36,721 nucleotides of DNA from Clostridium algifaecis (GCF_017874415.1 NZ_JAGGLM010000022.1:1-36721); one strand, 5' to 3'. Positions 1 to 6,617 are shown, counted from the stretch's first letter. Notes: generated from the letters alone by a model not told the origin. Numbers and translations: made by a program.

Positions 1-299
1 GAATATATCACAATAGTCCTTACTTTTCTCTTTTCCCTATAAAACAGAGAAGCATCATAGTAAAGAAATCTTTTAATATCATCTCTTTTGTCCGTGGTCT
101 GAAATTCAAAATGTAAATAGTTTCCATCTTCAGTATAAAATAAATAGTCTGTGTAACCTGTCTTTATCTCTATATTCTTTATCTCTGTTTCAGCTGGTGC
201 TATTATTTTAGTTCCTATATTAAAAAAACTCACTGCACTCTGCTGAAATATTTCCATCGCTTTTTTCATAACTGCATCTTCTACTTTATTATAATCCAT
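1..299 (-). CDS. Rpn-like PD-(D/E)XK nuclease, partial (cut by window edge)
   Basis: An open frame starts at the ATG at 299 and runs off the left edge after about 99 codons. The visible part reads MDYNKVEDAVMKKAMEIFQQ, then a segment with TDYLFYTEDGNYLHFEFQTT (about residues 49-68), then RRFLYY-like and VRTIVIY motifs. The D...(14)...E-x-Q pattern followed by 'RFLYYDASL' and 'V+TIVIY' resembles Rpn/YhgA-like or DUF4351-type members of the PD-(D/E)XK superfamily, often annotated as recombination-promoting nuclease or putative transposase. It is preceded by a leader with a LexA-like box (364-375). A deleted copy of the same gene start lies at 1654-1758. The family assignment is from motif resemblance only, and the C-terminal part is outside the window. 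Confidence 0.7.
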   Translation of the reverse strand, partial: MDYNKVEDAVMKKAMEIFQQSAVSFFNIGTKIIAPAETEIKNIEIKTGYTDYLFYTEDGNYLHFEFQTTDKRDDIKRFLYYDASLFYREKRKVRTIVIY

Positions 300-363
300 A
301 ACAATCATCTCTTTCCATAATAATTTATATTTTTATTATGGCCATAGAAAATTAATTTTATAC

Positions 364-375
364 AAACATTTGTTC
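364..375 (-). promoter_or_regulatory. LexA-like (SOS) box upstream of the Rpn-like gene
   Basis: The minus strand reads GAACAAATGTTT, a match to the clostridial LexA pattern GAAC-N4-GTTT. It lies about 65 bases before the ATG at 299. It abuts a possible -35 (TTGTAT) with a possible -10 (CATAAT) 19 bases further on. The surrounding leader (about 268-390) recurs at 1727-1850, 4300-4415, 6165-6285 and 11500-11620. Confidence 0.55.
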
Positions 376-396
376 TTTTTATGATTATTTAGATAC

Positions 397-432
397 ACTA
401 AAAAAGAGCAGCCAATTCAATGACTGTTTTAA
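397..432 (-). terminator. Intrinsic terminator (repeat-module copy 1)
   Basis: An imperfect stem is formed by AGAGCAGCCA and TGACTGTTTT around ATTCA. On the minus strand it is followed by TTTTTTAG. It is a diverged copy of the terminators at 1863, 2583 and 4436. It would end transcription of the HEPN unit, though it lies about 280 bases past that stop codon. Confidence 0.5.
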
Positions 433-440
433 AAAAAATT

Positions 441-468
441 ACATTATTTTACAGGTGCCTGTCACCAT
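441..468. repeat. REP-like 28-bp repeat, copy 1
   Basis: The sequence is ACATTATTTT followed by ACAGGTGCCTGTCACCAT. The core has two overlapping inverted repeats: ACAGG-TG-CCTGT and GGTG-CCTGT-CACC. Near-identical copies are at 1896, 2621, 4474 and 6618. In copies 1-4 it directly follows the shared terminator on the plus-strand map. Confidence 0.8.
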
Positions 469-470
469 TA

Positions 471-507
471 AATATTTGTAAAGGGGGACAGACTCATTAC
501 AAATATT
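471..507. repeat. Perfect 11-bp inverted repeat with GGGGGACAGACTCA loop
   Basis: AATATTTGTAA (471-481) and TTACAAATATT (497-507) are exact reverse complements around a 15-base loop containing GGGGGACAGACTCA. The loop, next to a GGTGCCTGTCACC repeat, resembles REP-type sequences linked to Y1 (IS200-like/RAYT) transposases. No transposase gene is visible in the window. Confidence 0.65.
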
Positions 508-591
508 GGAATAATTTTTGTTGCTAAGTTCTTCTCTTTCGTCCATCATTCTCCTACATCTAATTGCTGTCTTATATTAATGTTAGTTTCA

Positions 592-717
592 CTATAAATT
601 TTCCACCATACAGAAGCTTGTCTCCGGAAAATTTTTCACTTCTGGGTCTTGTGAAGACTTGCCTGTGCTTGCTATATTTGAGATAAGCATTGATGATGAA
701 TTTGTTCCAAACCTTAT
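592..717 (-). other. Open reading-frame fragment without start, possible gene remnant
   Basis: Directly after the HEPN gene stop, a different frame stays open for about 41 codons to a TAG at 592-594, reading FGTNSSSMLISNIASTGKSS and then QDPEVKNFPETSFCMVENL. It has no start codon or RBS and begins at the junction with the HEPN gene. It looks by eye somewhat more GC-rich than its surroundings. It may be the tail of a gene left by a deletion or insertion. I do not recognise it, and it may be chance. The rest of 508-713 shows nothing else I can identify. Confidence 0.25.
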
Positions 718-1223
718 TTACCTAATCTTCCTAAAAACTCATTTAATCTATCATATGCCACTTCTGGATCTATCTTTGTAATTGAAGTTGTTTCTTTTTT
801 GCCATGTGCTACCCAATTCCTATAGTCATAAACTTGTTTAACACTGCCAACTAGTTCAGTACTAAGAACACTCTTAAAAATATCTAAAACATCTCTAAAA
901 TGCCACCTATCACTATTTTTTAAAGCATACTTTAAAACTGACTTAGATAATGTTTTTTCTTCTTTTTGAATTGTTTCTTTACTCAAATCCTTTAAATGAT
1001 CCAGTAATGATTGTTCAAAAACAGATACTAAAGATAACACTGTTAAATCATTTAATTCATTTTCAGCCTTTAATAAAATTCTCTTAGCTTCGCTCAACGT
1101 ATATTCAGCTAACGAACTATCTAACGGCACAACTTCAGGTGCAGAATTTAATATTTTTAAAGTGACTCTTTGGCTTTCAATTGTTAACTTATACCATTCC
1201 ATTATTTCATGCAACTTATTCAT
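714..1223 (-). CDS. HEPN-domain protein (putative RNase/toxin-like)
   Basis: The protein has 169 residues and is mostly helical. Near the C-terminus it carries RNWVAHGK, an R-x4-H motif (R135, H140) typical of HEPN RNases. Upstream helices include VSLVSVFEQSLLDHLKDL-like segments seen in RiboL-PSP/MAE_28990-type HEPN families. Its ATG overlaps the stop of the upstream gene (ATGA at 1220-1223), so the two are translationally coupled and probably form a pair. HEPN proteins commonly act as RNases in toxin-antitoxin and defence systems. Whether this one is active, and which subfamily it belongs to, cannot be settled from the sequence alone. The leader that would drive it contains a LexA-like box at 1822-1833. 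Confidence 0.65.
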   Translation of the reverse strand: MNKLHEIMEWYKLTIESQRVTLKILNSAPEVVPLDSSLAEYTLSEAKRILLKAENELNDLTVLSLVSVFEQSLLDHLKDLSKETIQKEEKTLSKSVLKYALKNSDRWHFRDVLDIFKSVLSTELVGSVKQVYDYRNWVAHGKKETTSITKIDPEVAYDRLNEFLGRLGK

Positions 1224-1654
1224 GACATCATCACTTTCAAAATTGTAGCAAATGATTCTTCATTAAAATTTTTATAGACCCCATCTAATTTAACTACCCA
1301 GCCATTATCGATAGTTAATAGTATAGAATACTTGCCTTTTGTAGACAAAATATCTATCCTTCCAATTGCGCCTAAAATCATTCTCCCTATAGGTCTAATA
1401 TAAACAGTATCCCATAAGCTTCTAATAGCAAGTGAAGAAATTTTATATTTTCCTAAACGTTCTTCATTAATTTCTACTTTTTCATCTATTATTTCTACCA
1501 AGCGATTTTTGACAGGCTCCTCTATCCACTTTTTTATATTACTAAGAATTTCATTAACACTATTAATCCATTTTTTCTTTTCTTCCTCTGCATTAAATTC
1601 TATCTTAGTTTTTTCTTCAAGTTTTTTCTTTAAAAAATCATTTAAATCAGACAT
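1220..1654 (-). CDS. Unknown 144-residue partner of the HEPN gene
   Basis: The first half is highly charged and probably coiled-coil (KKKLEEKTKIEFNAEEEKKK, then helices with EEPVKNRLVEIIDEKVEINEE). The second half looks like a compact beta-rich domain (WDTVYIRPIGRMILGAIGRI, SILLTIDNGWVVKLDG). I do not recognise the family. It is translated from a strong AAGGAGG site and overlaps the HEPN gene by four bases. Its ATG also overlaps the TAA of a 34-codon upstream ORF (TAATG). The position before a HEPN gene suggests an antitoxin, regulator or co-factor, but this is inference from layout. Confidence 0.7.
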   Translation of the reverse strand: MSDLNDFLKKKLEEKTKIEFNAEEEKKKWINSVNEILSNIKKWIEEPVKNRLVEIIDEKVEINEERLGKYKISSLAIRSLWDTVYIRPIGRMILGAIGRIDILSTKGKYSILLTIDNGWVVKLDGVYKNFNEESFATILKVMMS

Positions 1655-1758
1655 TAGCTTTTCCTCCTTATTCGTTGCGTATTTTCTATATCTAAAGAAT
1701 ATACAACAATAGTCCTTACTTTTCTCATAACTGCATCTTCTACTTTATTATAATCCAT
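1654..1758 (-). pseudogene. In-frame deletion remnant of the Rpn-like gene, now a 34-codon leader ORF
   Basis: It translates as MDYNKVEDAVMRKVRTIVVY followed by SLDIENTQRIRRKS. The first 11 residues equal the start of the Rpn-like gene at 299. The following RKVRTIVVYS equals that gene's residues near 90-99, so about 80 codons have been removed without a frameshift. The deletion also explains why bases 1-24 and 268-300 are repeated here back to back. The TAA overlaps the next ATG (TAATG), and the AAGGAGG of the 144-residue gene lies inside it. It may serve as a coupled leader peptide. Confidence 0.7.
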
Positions 1759-1821
1759 AGCAATCAGATCTTTCCATAATAATTTATATTTTTATTATGA
1801 CCATAGAGCATAAATTTATAC

Positions 1822-1833
1822 AAACGTTTGTTC
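1822..1833 (-). promoter_or_regulatory. LexA-like box upstream of the HEPN unit
   Basis: The minus strand reads GAACAAACGTTT, an exact GAAC-N4-GTTT inside the palindrome ACAAACGTTTGT. It lies in the leader copy at about 1727-1850, just before the mini-ORF at 1758 and the HEPN pair. Confidence 0.55.
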
Positions 1834-1862
1834 TTTTTATAATTATTTAGATACACTAAAAA

Positions 1863-1888
1863 AGAACAGCCAATTCAATGACTATTCT
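1863..1888 (-). terminator. Intrinsic terminator of hicBA (repeat-module copy 2)
   Basis: The stem is formed by AGAACAGCCA and TGACTATTCT around ATTCA. On the minus strand it is followed by TTTTTTAG. It lies about 50 bases beyond the hicA stop. Confidence 0.65.
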
Positions 1889-1895
1889 AAAAATT

Positions 1896-1923
1896 ACATT
1901 ATTTTACAGGTGCCTGCCACCAT
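1896..1923. repeat. REP-like 28-bp repeat, copy 2
   Basis: This copy of the ACATTATTTT-ACAGGTGCCTGTCACCAT repeat has one change (GTCACC to GCCACC). It lies between the hicA stop and the terminator. Confidence 0.8.
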
Positions 1924-1935
1924 TATTTCCTTATA

Positions 1936-2166
1936 CTATAATTTCTTTCTAAGTTCTTCATATTCATCATCTGTAATTTTTACATCTTTCAATATGCCTT
2001 TAATAAGACCTCTTTTTAAATCCTTACCATGAACTGGTACTACAGTACATCTGCCATCAGAATGAGCAAAAAACCTATGACTACCATTTTGCCGTACTTC
2101 AATAAATCCAATCTTTTGAAGCATTTTTACCATATCTTTATCTGAAATAATAGTTAATCTACTCAT
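1936..2166 (-). CDS. hicA: HicA family mRNA interferase toxin
   Basis: The protein has 76 residues with the HicA double-stranded-RNA-binding-like fold. It has an N-terminal helix (DKDMVKMLQKIGF), then the strand and active-site loop RQNGSHRFFAH with the expected catalytic histidine (H30), then CTVVPVHGKDLKRGLIKGIL. HicA toxins cleave mRNA and are neutralised by HicB. The gene follows hicB directly with a TAATG stop-start overlap at 2164-2168, so the pair is coupled. Length and motifs are normal and I see no inactivating lesion. The reverse order (antitoxin first) is one of the known arrangements. Confidence 0.9.
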   Translation of the reverse strand: MSRLTIISDKDMVKMLQKIGFIEVRQNGSHRFFAHSDGRCTVVPVHGKDLKRGLIKGILKDVKITDDEYEELRKKL

Positions 2167-2393
2167 TATATCACCATATCAAGCTGCTTTGTTTCTATAA
2201 AGTCAGTATTAAATACATCTATACCATCTTTTTCTGAAACTTCCAAGCATAATTTTATTGCTTCTTGTACATTTGACATTAATTCAACCATAGTATCGCC
2301 TTGTGTATGACAGCCTTTAAGTTCAGGAACAGTTGCAATAAAGCCTCTATCTTCATCTTTTTCTATAAGTACTGTAAATGTATATTTTTTCAA
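2166..2393 (-). CDS. hicB: HicB family antitoxin
   Basis: The gene encodes about 75 residues of the HicB partial RNase-H-like fold: KKYTFTVLIEKDEDRGFIAT, VPELKGCHTQGDTMVELMSN, then a helix EAIKLCLEVSEK. I place the start at the TTG at 2393 because AGGAG lies eight bases before it. An ATG at 2423 would add ten residues but has no good RBS. The conserved P-x-L-x-G-C-x-T-Q-G-D-T segment is diagnostic. There is no obvious C-terminal DNA-binding domain, so autoregulation, if present, would rely on the complex. It antagonises the HicA encoded next. Confidence 0.88.
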   Translation of the reverse strand: MKKYTFTVLIEKDEDRGFIATVPELKGCHTQGDTMVELMSNVQEAIKLCLEVSEKDGIDVFNTDFIETKQLDMVI

Positions 2394-2438
2394 TATATCA
2401 ACTCCTAATAAAAATATTTTCATACATAATATAATATT

Positions 2439-2467
2439 ATTATATCCAATTTCATAGTAAGTTTCAC
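2439..2467 (-). promoter_or_regulatory. Putative SigA-type promoter of hicBA
   Basis: On the minus strand GTGAAA is followed after 17 bases by a perfect TATAAT, about 45 bases before the hicB TTG. The region just downstream (2424-2443) is a run of ATAATATTAT-type palindromes that could be an operator. Confidence 0.45.
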
Positions 2468-2582
2468 TATAAAATTATACTCTAAGTTATACTCCAAGAA
2501 TATACAACAGAGTTAAGAAAACGTCTATTTTTTTATTGTTCCAATATTTGTTCTTTTCTCGCTGATTTAGAGATATTAAAAA

Positions 2583-2608
2583 AGAACAGCCAATTCAATG
2601 ACTGTCCT
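2583..2608 (-). terminator. Intrinsic terminator of AAA-nuclease copy 1 (repeat-module copy 3)
   Basis: AGAACAGCCA and TGACTGTCCT pair around ATTCA, followed on the minus strand by TTTTTTAA. It lies about 50 bases past the stop at 2660. Confidence 0.65.
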
Positions 2609-2620
2609 AAAAATACCATT

Positions 2621-2648
2621 ACATTATTTTACAGGTGCCTGTCACCAT
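2621..2648. repeat. REP-like 28-bp repeat, copy 3
   Basis: This is an exact ACATTATTTT-ACAGGTGCCTGTCACCAT copy between the AAA copy 1 stop and its terminator. The leader further downstream (2542-2553) keeps only a degenerate LexA-like sequence (GAACAAATATTG). Confidence 0.85.
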
Positions 2649-2659
2649 CACTACATCAT

Positions 2660-4252
2660 CTAACAATAAACTTCTATTATATTCTTTTCTCTGCTGTCTA
2701 TATCAATGATGGTTTCATTCACTTTCCCTGATTTTCTCTTAAGTTTTCTGAAATCAAATATCAAAAGATATCCCTGATCTAGACTGTACTGCTCCAGGTA
2801 CTCGCCAAGCTGGACAAGTCCTTTTTCATGGTACTCCTCACCATGCCATACCTTGAGTTCCACTATATACATTTTCTTATTGTAGGTTATAACTATATCA
2901 AAACGCTTTTCCTCTCCGCCCTGCACTTCTTTAAATGCAAAGCCTGTGCCGTTTATTATGGGACTTATGAATGCTAAAAACAATAGTCTTCCGTCTGCCT
3001 CCAGGAAAGCTTCCCTTTTCTCCGAATATTCATGTTTCATAAACTCCTGAAATTTTACAAGCACCTTTTTTACATTTAAATTGCCATCTTCATTTATGAA
3101 ATTTGACTTATAATTATATTTAGATATCTCAGTATACTCTTTATTTCTTATTACCTTCATCATCATATGATTATATATCAGCTGTTCATAAATTTTATTA
3201 TTCACCTTGCAATTTCCATCTTCTTCTTTCAGGATGCCATATAATGTACCTAAATTTACTATTTCATCACTTTTTACATATGTTATATCTTCTCCATCCA
3301 AAACTATTTTTCTTATAAAGTCATATAATTCATTATTATTTTCAATATTTTTAATCAGACTTTGAAAATTCGTATTATCATCATTTAAAAGTCTCTTCAC
3401 AGCCATATCCATATATTCTTTTTGCCACTTGAGACTGCCTTCAGGCATTATCTTTTCATCTATTATCTTGCAGAGTTTGCTTACAAGGAAGGGGTAGCCC
3501 GAAGTATAGAAATGGAGTCTATCTGAAAAGTACTCTTTATCAAGCTCTACACCTTTATCTTTCACATAGTCATCCAGCATTGTTCCTATTTCTTCTTTTG
3601 AAAAACTCATATCCACGTCAAAATCAGATGCAATATTCCAGGGACTGTTATATTTATGTTCTTCGTCAGGTCTTATTTTAAGTTTTAGACTCTTGACGTC
3701 ATGTACTCCAGCAAGTATCACGCTGTGAAAGGTCCTGTCTTTTCCTGCATTTCTGAGTAAATATTTGTTTCTAAGCATTCCAAGGAAACTCAAAAAAAGC
3801 TGGTTATTACTGCTCTTATCCACTTCATCTACCATAAGTATTACTTTTTTATCAGTCTTTATAACAAACTTAGTTATAGCTCTTGATAAATCTTTGAAAT
3901 TAGCTACATTATCTTTTTCTTCTTCTAAAAAGGAAGCTAAATTCTCATACTGTAAATATAAACTATCAGCCATTATTTCCAAAAATGCTTTTACAAAACT
4001 TTGCTCTTCCTCAAATATCAAGTCTCCAACTCCCTCAAAGCTTATGGAAACAACTAAATAATCTTCATTTTTATTCAAAGCCCTCTCAAGCATATACAAA
4101 GTTGTAGTCTTTCCATACTGCCTTGGCTTGTTTATCACAAAATATTCTTCATCTTTTATAAAACCCATTATCTTTTTTATTTTATAAGAAATATCTACCA
4201 TATAATGTTTCTCTGGTATGCAGGTTCCCGTTACATTAAATCTCTTTTTCAT
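2660..4252 (-). CDS. AAA-like ATPase / PD-(D/E)XK nuclease fusion, copy 1
   Basis: The protein has 530 residues. The N-terminal P-loop ATPase has a variant Walker A at residues 42-50 (KPRQYGKTT, lacking the first glycine) and a Walker B at 137-145 (VILMVDEVD). A helical lid region follows (SFSKEEIGTMLDDYVKDKG, YTSGYPFLVSKLCKIIDEK), then a probable winged-helix linker. The C-terminal domain carries RFDIVITYNKKMYIVELK, giving the D452...E465-x-K467 pattern of PD-(D/E)XK nucleases. The ATPase resembles the AAA_35/AAA-like group seen as expanded paralogues in clostridia. Its biological role is unknown; defence or recombination is inference. The RBS is AAGGTGG. The gene has its own LexA-like leader and terminator and forms a single-gene unit. 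Confidence 0.8.
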   Translation of the reverse strand: MKKRFNVTGTCIPEKHYMVDISYKIKKIMGFIKDEEYFVINKPRQYGKTTTLYMLERALNKNEDYLVVSISFEGVGDLIFEEEQSFVKAFLEIMADSLYLQYENLASFLEEEKDNVANFKDLSRAITKFVIKTDKKVILMVDEVDKSSNNQLFLSFLGMLRNKYLLRNAGKDRTFHSVILAGVHDVKSLKLKIRPDEEHKYNSPWNIASDFDVDMSFSKEEIGTMLDDYVKDKGVELDKEYFSDRLHFYTSGYPFLVSKLCKIIDEKIMPEGSLKWQKEYMDMAVKRLLNDDNTNFQSLIKNIENNNELYDFIRKIVLDGEDITYVKSDEIVNLGTLYGILKEEDGNCKVNNKIYEQLIYNHMMMKVIRNKEYTEISKYNYKSNFINEDGNLNVKKVLVKFQEFMKHEYSEKREAFLEADGRLLFLAFISPIINGTGFAFKEVQGGEEKRFDIVITYNKKMYIVELKVWHGEEYHEKGLVQLGEYLEQYSLDQGYLLIFDFRKLKRKSGKVNETIIDIDSREKNIIEVYC

Positions 4253-4394
4253 AATTTTAAAACCACCTTTTTATAGATAGTGTAAATCTCCATAAATTTC
4301 TTAATCTTTTACTTTTATTATAATCTATAACAATCATCTTTTTCCATTATAAAGAATATATTTTTATTATGATCATAAGAAATTCATTTTATAT

Positions 4395-4406
4395 AAACAT
4401 TTGTTC
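4395..4406 (-). promoter_or_regulatory. LexA-like box upstream of AAA-nuclease copy 1
   Basis: The minus strand reads GAACAAATGTTT, about 145 bases before the ATG at 4252, in the leader copy at about 4300-4415. The leader still carries a GATTATAATAAA segment matching codons 2-5 of the Rpn-like gene, so this unit appears to have been joined to a reused Rpn-type leader. Confidence 0.55.
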
Positions 4407-4435
4407 TTTTTTAGTATATTTAAATATATTAAAAA

Positions 4436-4461
4436 AGAACAGTCAACTCAATGACCGTTCT
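4436..4461 (-). terminator. Intrinsic terminator of AAA-nuclease copy 2 (repeat-module copy 4)
   Basis: AGAACAGTCA and TGACCGTTCT form a 10-bp stem (one G-U) around ACTCAA, followed on the minus strand by TTTTTTAA. This is the best-formed of the four related terminators. Confidence 0.75.
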
Positions 4462-4473
4462 AAAAATATTGTT

Positions 4474-4501
4474 ACATTATTTTACAGGTGCCTGTCACCA
4501 T
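4474..4501. repeat. REP-like 28-bp repeat, copy 4
   Basis: This is an exact copy of the repeat, between the stop of AAA copy 2 and its terminator. Confidence 0.85.
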
Positions 4502-4520
4502 CACTAAATTGTTTATTTTG

Positions 4521-6113
4521 TTAGCAGTAAACTTCCACTATGTTCTTTTTATTCCTGCCTATCTCAATGCTAGTTTCATTTACTTTTCCTGCTTCCGCCT
4601 TAAGTTTTCTAAAGTCAAATATCAAAATATATCCCGTATCCAGGTTATACTGCTCCAAGTATTCTCCGAGCTGGACAAGTCCTTTTTCATGGTACTCCTC
4701 ACCATGCCATACCTTGAGTTCCACTATATACATTTTCTTATTGTAAGTTATAACTATATCAAAACGCTTTTCCTCTCCGCCCTGCACTTCCTTAAAGGCA
4801 AAGCCTGTGCCGTTTATTATGGGACTTATGAATGCTAAAAACAATAGTCTTCCGTCTGCCTCCAGGAAAGCTTCCCTTTTCTCCGAATATTCATGTTTCA
4901 TAAACTTCTGAAATTTTACAAGCACCTTTTTTACATCTAAACTGCCATCTTTATTTATGAAATTTGACTTGTAATTATATTTGGATATTTCAGCATACTC
5001 TTTATTTCTTATTACCTTCATCATCATATGATTATATATCAGCTGTTCATAAATTTTATTATTTACCTTGCAATTTCCATCTTCTTCTTTCAGAATGCCA
5101 TATAATGTCCCTAAATTTACTATTTCATCACTTTTTACATATATTATATCTTCTCCATCCAAAACTATTTTTCTTACAAAATCATATAGTTCCTTGTTAT
5201 TTTCAATATTCTTAATTAAACTCTGGAAATTCGTATTATCATCGTTCAAAAGTTTCTTTACAGCCATATCCATATATTCTTTTTCCCACTTAAGACTGCC
5301 TTCCAGCATTATCTTTTCATCTATTATCTTGCAGAGTTTGCTTACAAGGAAAGGGTAGCCCGAAGTATAGAAATGGAGTCTATCTGAAAAGTACTCTTTA
5401 TCAAGCTCTACACCTTTATCTTTCACATAGTCATCCAGCATTGTTCCTATTTCTTCTTTTGAAAAACTCATATCCACGTCAAAATCAGATGCTATATTCC
5501 AGGGACTGTTATATTTATGTTCTTCGTCAGATCTTATTTTAAGTTTTAGACTCTTGACGTCATGCACTCCTGCAAGTATCACACTTTGAAATGTAATATC
5601 CTCTCCTTCATTTCTCAGTAAATATTTATTTCTAAGGATTCCTAAAAAGCTTAAAAAAAGCTGGTTATTACTACTCTTATCTACTTCATCTATCATTAAA
5701 ACTACCTTTTTATCTGCTTTTATAACCAGTTTAGTTATACTTTCTGACAGGTCATTTAAATTTTGTATTTCAATTTTCTGCTCTTCTAAAAAGGATGCTA
5801 AATTTTTATCATTTAATAAAAGGTTTCTCCCCACTATCTGTAAAAAAGCTTTTGAGAAACTTTCCTCATTTTCAAAAACAGAATCTCCTATGCCTTCAAA
5901 ACTTATTTTTATTGGTAAATAATTTTCATCTTTTTTAAGCTTTTTGTTAAGTAAGAACAAAGTTGTAGTCTTTCCGTACTGCCTTGGCTTGTTTATCACA
6001 AAATACTTTCCCTTTTCAACAAGTCTAAATACTTTATCCAATTTATTTGATATATCTACCATATAATGCATTTCAGGTATACAAGTTCCAGTTACATTAA
6101 ATTCCTTTTCCAT
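4521..6113 (-). CDS. AAA-like ATPase / PD-(D/E)XK nuclease fusion, copy 2
   Basis: This 530-residue paralogue of the gene at 2660-4252 has the same layout: KPRQYGKTT P-loop, VVLMIDEVD Walker B, lid helices, and a C-terminal RFDIVITYNKKMYIVELK nuclease core. From about residue 146 onward it is almost identical to copy 1. Residues 50-145 are clearly diverged (for example LLNKKLKKDENYLPIKISFE against MLERALNKNEDYLVVSISFE). Its first 35 residues match copy 3 rather than copy 1. This patchwork points to recombination between copies. It has its own leader (LexA-like box at 6262-6273) and terminator. The function is not established. Confidence 0.8.
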   Translation of the reverse strand: MEKEFNVTGTCIPEMHYMVDISNKLDKVFRLVEKGKYFVINKPRQYGKTTTLFLLNKKLKKDENYLPIKISFEGIGDSVFENEESFSKAFLQIVGRNLLLNDKNLASFLEEQKIEIQNLNDLSESITKLVIKADKKVVLMIDEVDKSSNNQLFLSFLGILRNKYLLRNEGEDITFQSVILAGVHDVKSLKLKIRSDEEHKYNSPWNIASDFDVDMSFSKEEIGTMLDDYVKDKGVELDKEYFSDRLHFYTSGYPFLVSKLCKIIDEKIMLEGSLKWEKEYMDMAVKKLLNDDNTNFQSLIKNIENNKELYDFVRKIVLDGEDIIYVKSDEIVNLGTLYGILKEEDGNCKVNNKIYEQLIYNHMMMKVIRNKEYAEISKYNYKSNFINKDGSLDVKKVLVKFQKFMKHEYSEKREAFLEADGRLLFLAFISPIINGTGFAFKEVQGGEEKRFDIVITYNKKMYIVELKVWHGEEYHEKGLVQLGEYLEQYNLDTGYILIFDFRKLKAEAGKVNETSIEIGRNKKNIVEVYC

Positions 6114-6261
6114 AATTTTAAAACCACCTTTTTATAGATAGTGTACATCTCAATAAAACTTATTCTCTTACTCTTTTATTATAATCTATATCAATCATAT
6201 TTTTCCATAATACCATAATAATTTATATTTTTATTATGGTCATAAAAAATTAATTTTATAC

Positions 6262-6273
6262 AAACATTTGTTC
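6262..6273 (-). promoter_or_regulatory. LexA-like box upstream of AAA-nuclease copy 2
   Basis: The minus strand reads GAACAAATGTTT in the leader copy at about 6165-6285, about 150 bases before the ATG at 6113. A possible -35 TTGTAT and -10 CATAAT flank it as in the other copies. Confidence 0.55.
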
Positions 6274-6301
6274 TTTTTTACAATATTTAGAAATAATAAA
6301 A

Positions 6302-6338
6302 AACGTACCTGAATTGTGTAACTCAATCCAAATACGTT
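6302..6338 (-). terminator. Intrinsic terminator of the yjfB-like gene
   Basis: AACGTA and TACGTT, with inner AATTG/CTCAAT pairing, form a stem that on the minus strand is followed by TTTTTTATTATT. It lies 14 bases after the stop codon. Its sequence differs from the repeat-module terminators. Confidence 0.7.
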
Positions 6339-6351
6339 CCTTTTTAATTAC

Positions 6352-6528
6352 TTATGCCATTACATCCAACTTTGTTCCTAAATTAGGATTTGAAGCTTGG
6401 TTGATGCTCTGTATCATCTGTGCAGCATTTTCTGTGCCATCATCTAAAGCTTTCTTCATTAATGATGTATTTACAGCAGTTGCCACATTGTACTGGCTCA
6501 TAGCCATTGATATTGCTGCTATATCCAT
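6352..6528 (-). CDS. YjfB-type putative motility protein
   Basis: A 58-residue protein starting MDIAAISMAMSQYNVATAVN and continuing through SLMKKALDDGTENAAQMIQSI to an N-terminal-like NPNLGTKLDVMA tail. This is the pattern of the YjfB (DUF/PF14070) putative motility family. I start at the ATG at 6528 because AGGTGG lies five bases upstream; an ATG at 6549 lacks this. It is preceded by an excellent SigD-type promoter (6577-6603) and followed by its own terminator. It is therefore a monocistronic flagellar-regulon gene stranded between the glycosylation island and the nuclease array. The molecular function of the family is unknown. Confidence 0.8.
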   Translation of the reverse strand: MDIAAISMAMSQYNVATAVNTSLMKKALDDGTENAAQMIQSINQASNPNLGTKLDVMA

Positions 6529-6576
6529 ATTTACCACCTTACCTTCCATTTCACTTAAATTAATTTATTTTATATA

Positions 6577-6603
6577 TTATCGTCAATAAATTACATTAGT
6601 TTA
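6577..6603 (-). promoter_or_regulatory. SigD (sigma-28) promoter of the yjfB-like gene
   Basis: On the minus strand TAAA is followed after exactly 15 bases by GACGATAA, seven of eight matches to GCCGATAA. It lies about 50 bases before the start codon. Confidence 0.75.
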
Positions 6604-6617
6604 TGCTTTTTATATTT

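Noticed and set aside
2542-2553. Sixth LexA box before hicBA
   Set aside because: GAACAAATATTG loses the GTTT half; it is recorded only as a degenerate relic.
4488-5358. Several plus-strand frames of 83-116 codons
   Set aside because: They are antisense to AAA-nuclease copy 2, hydrophobic only through reverse-complement codons, and lack ribosome binding sites.
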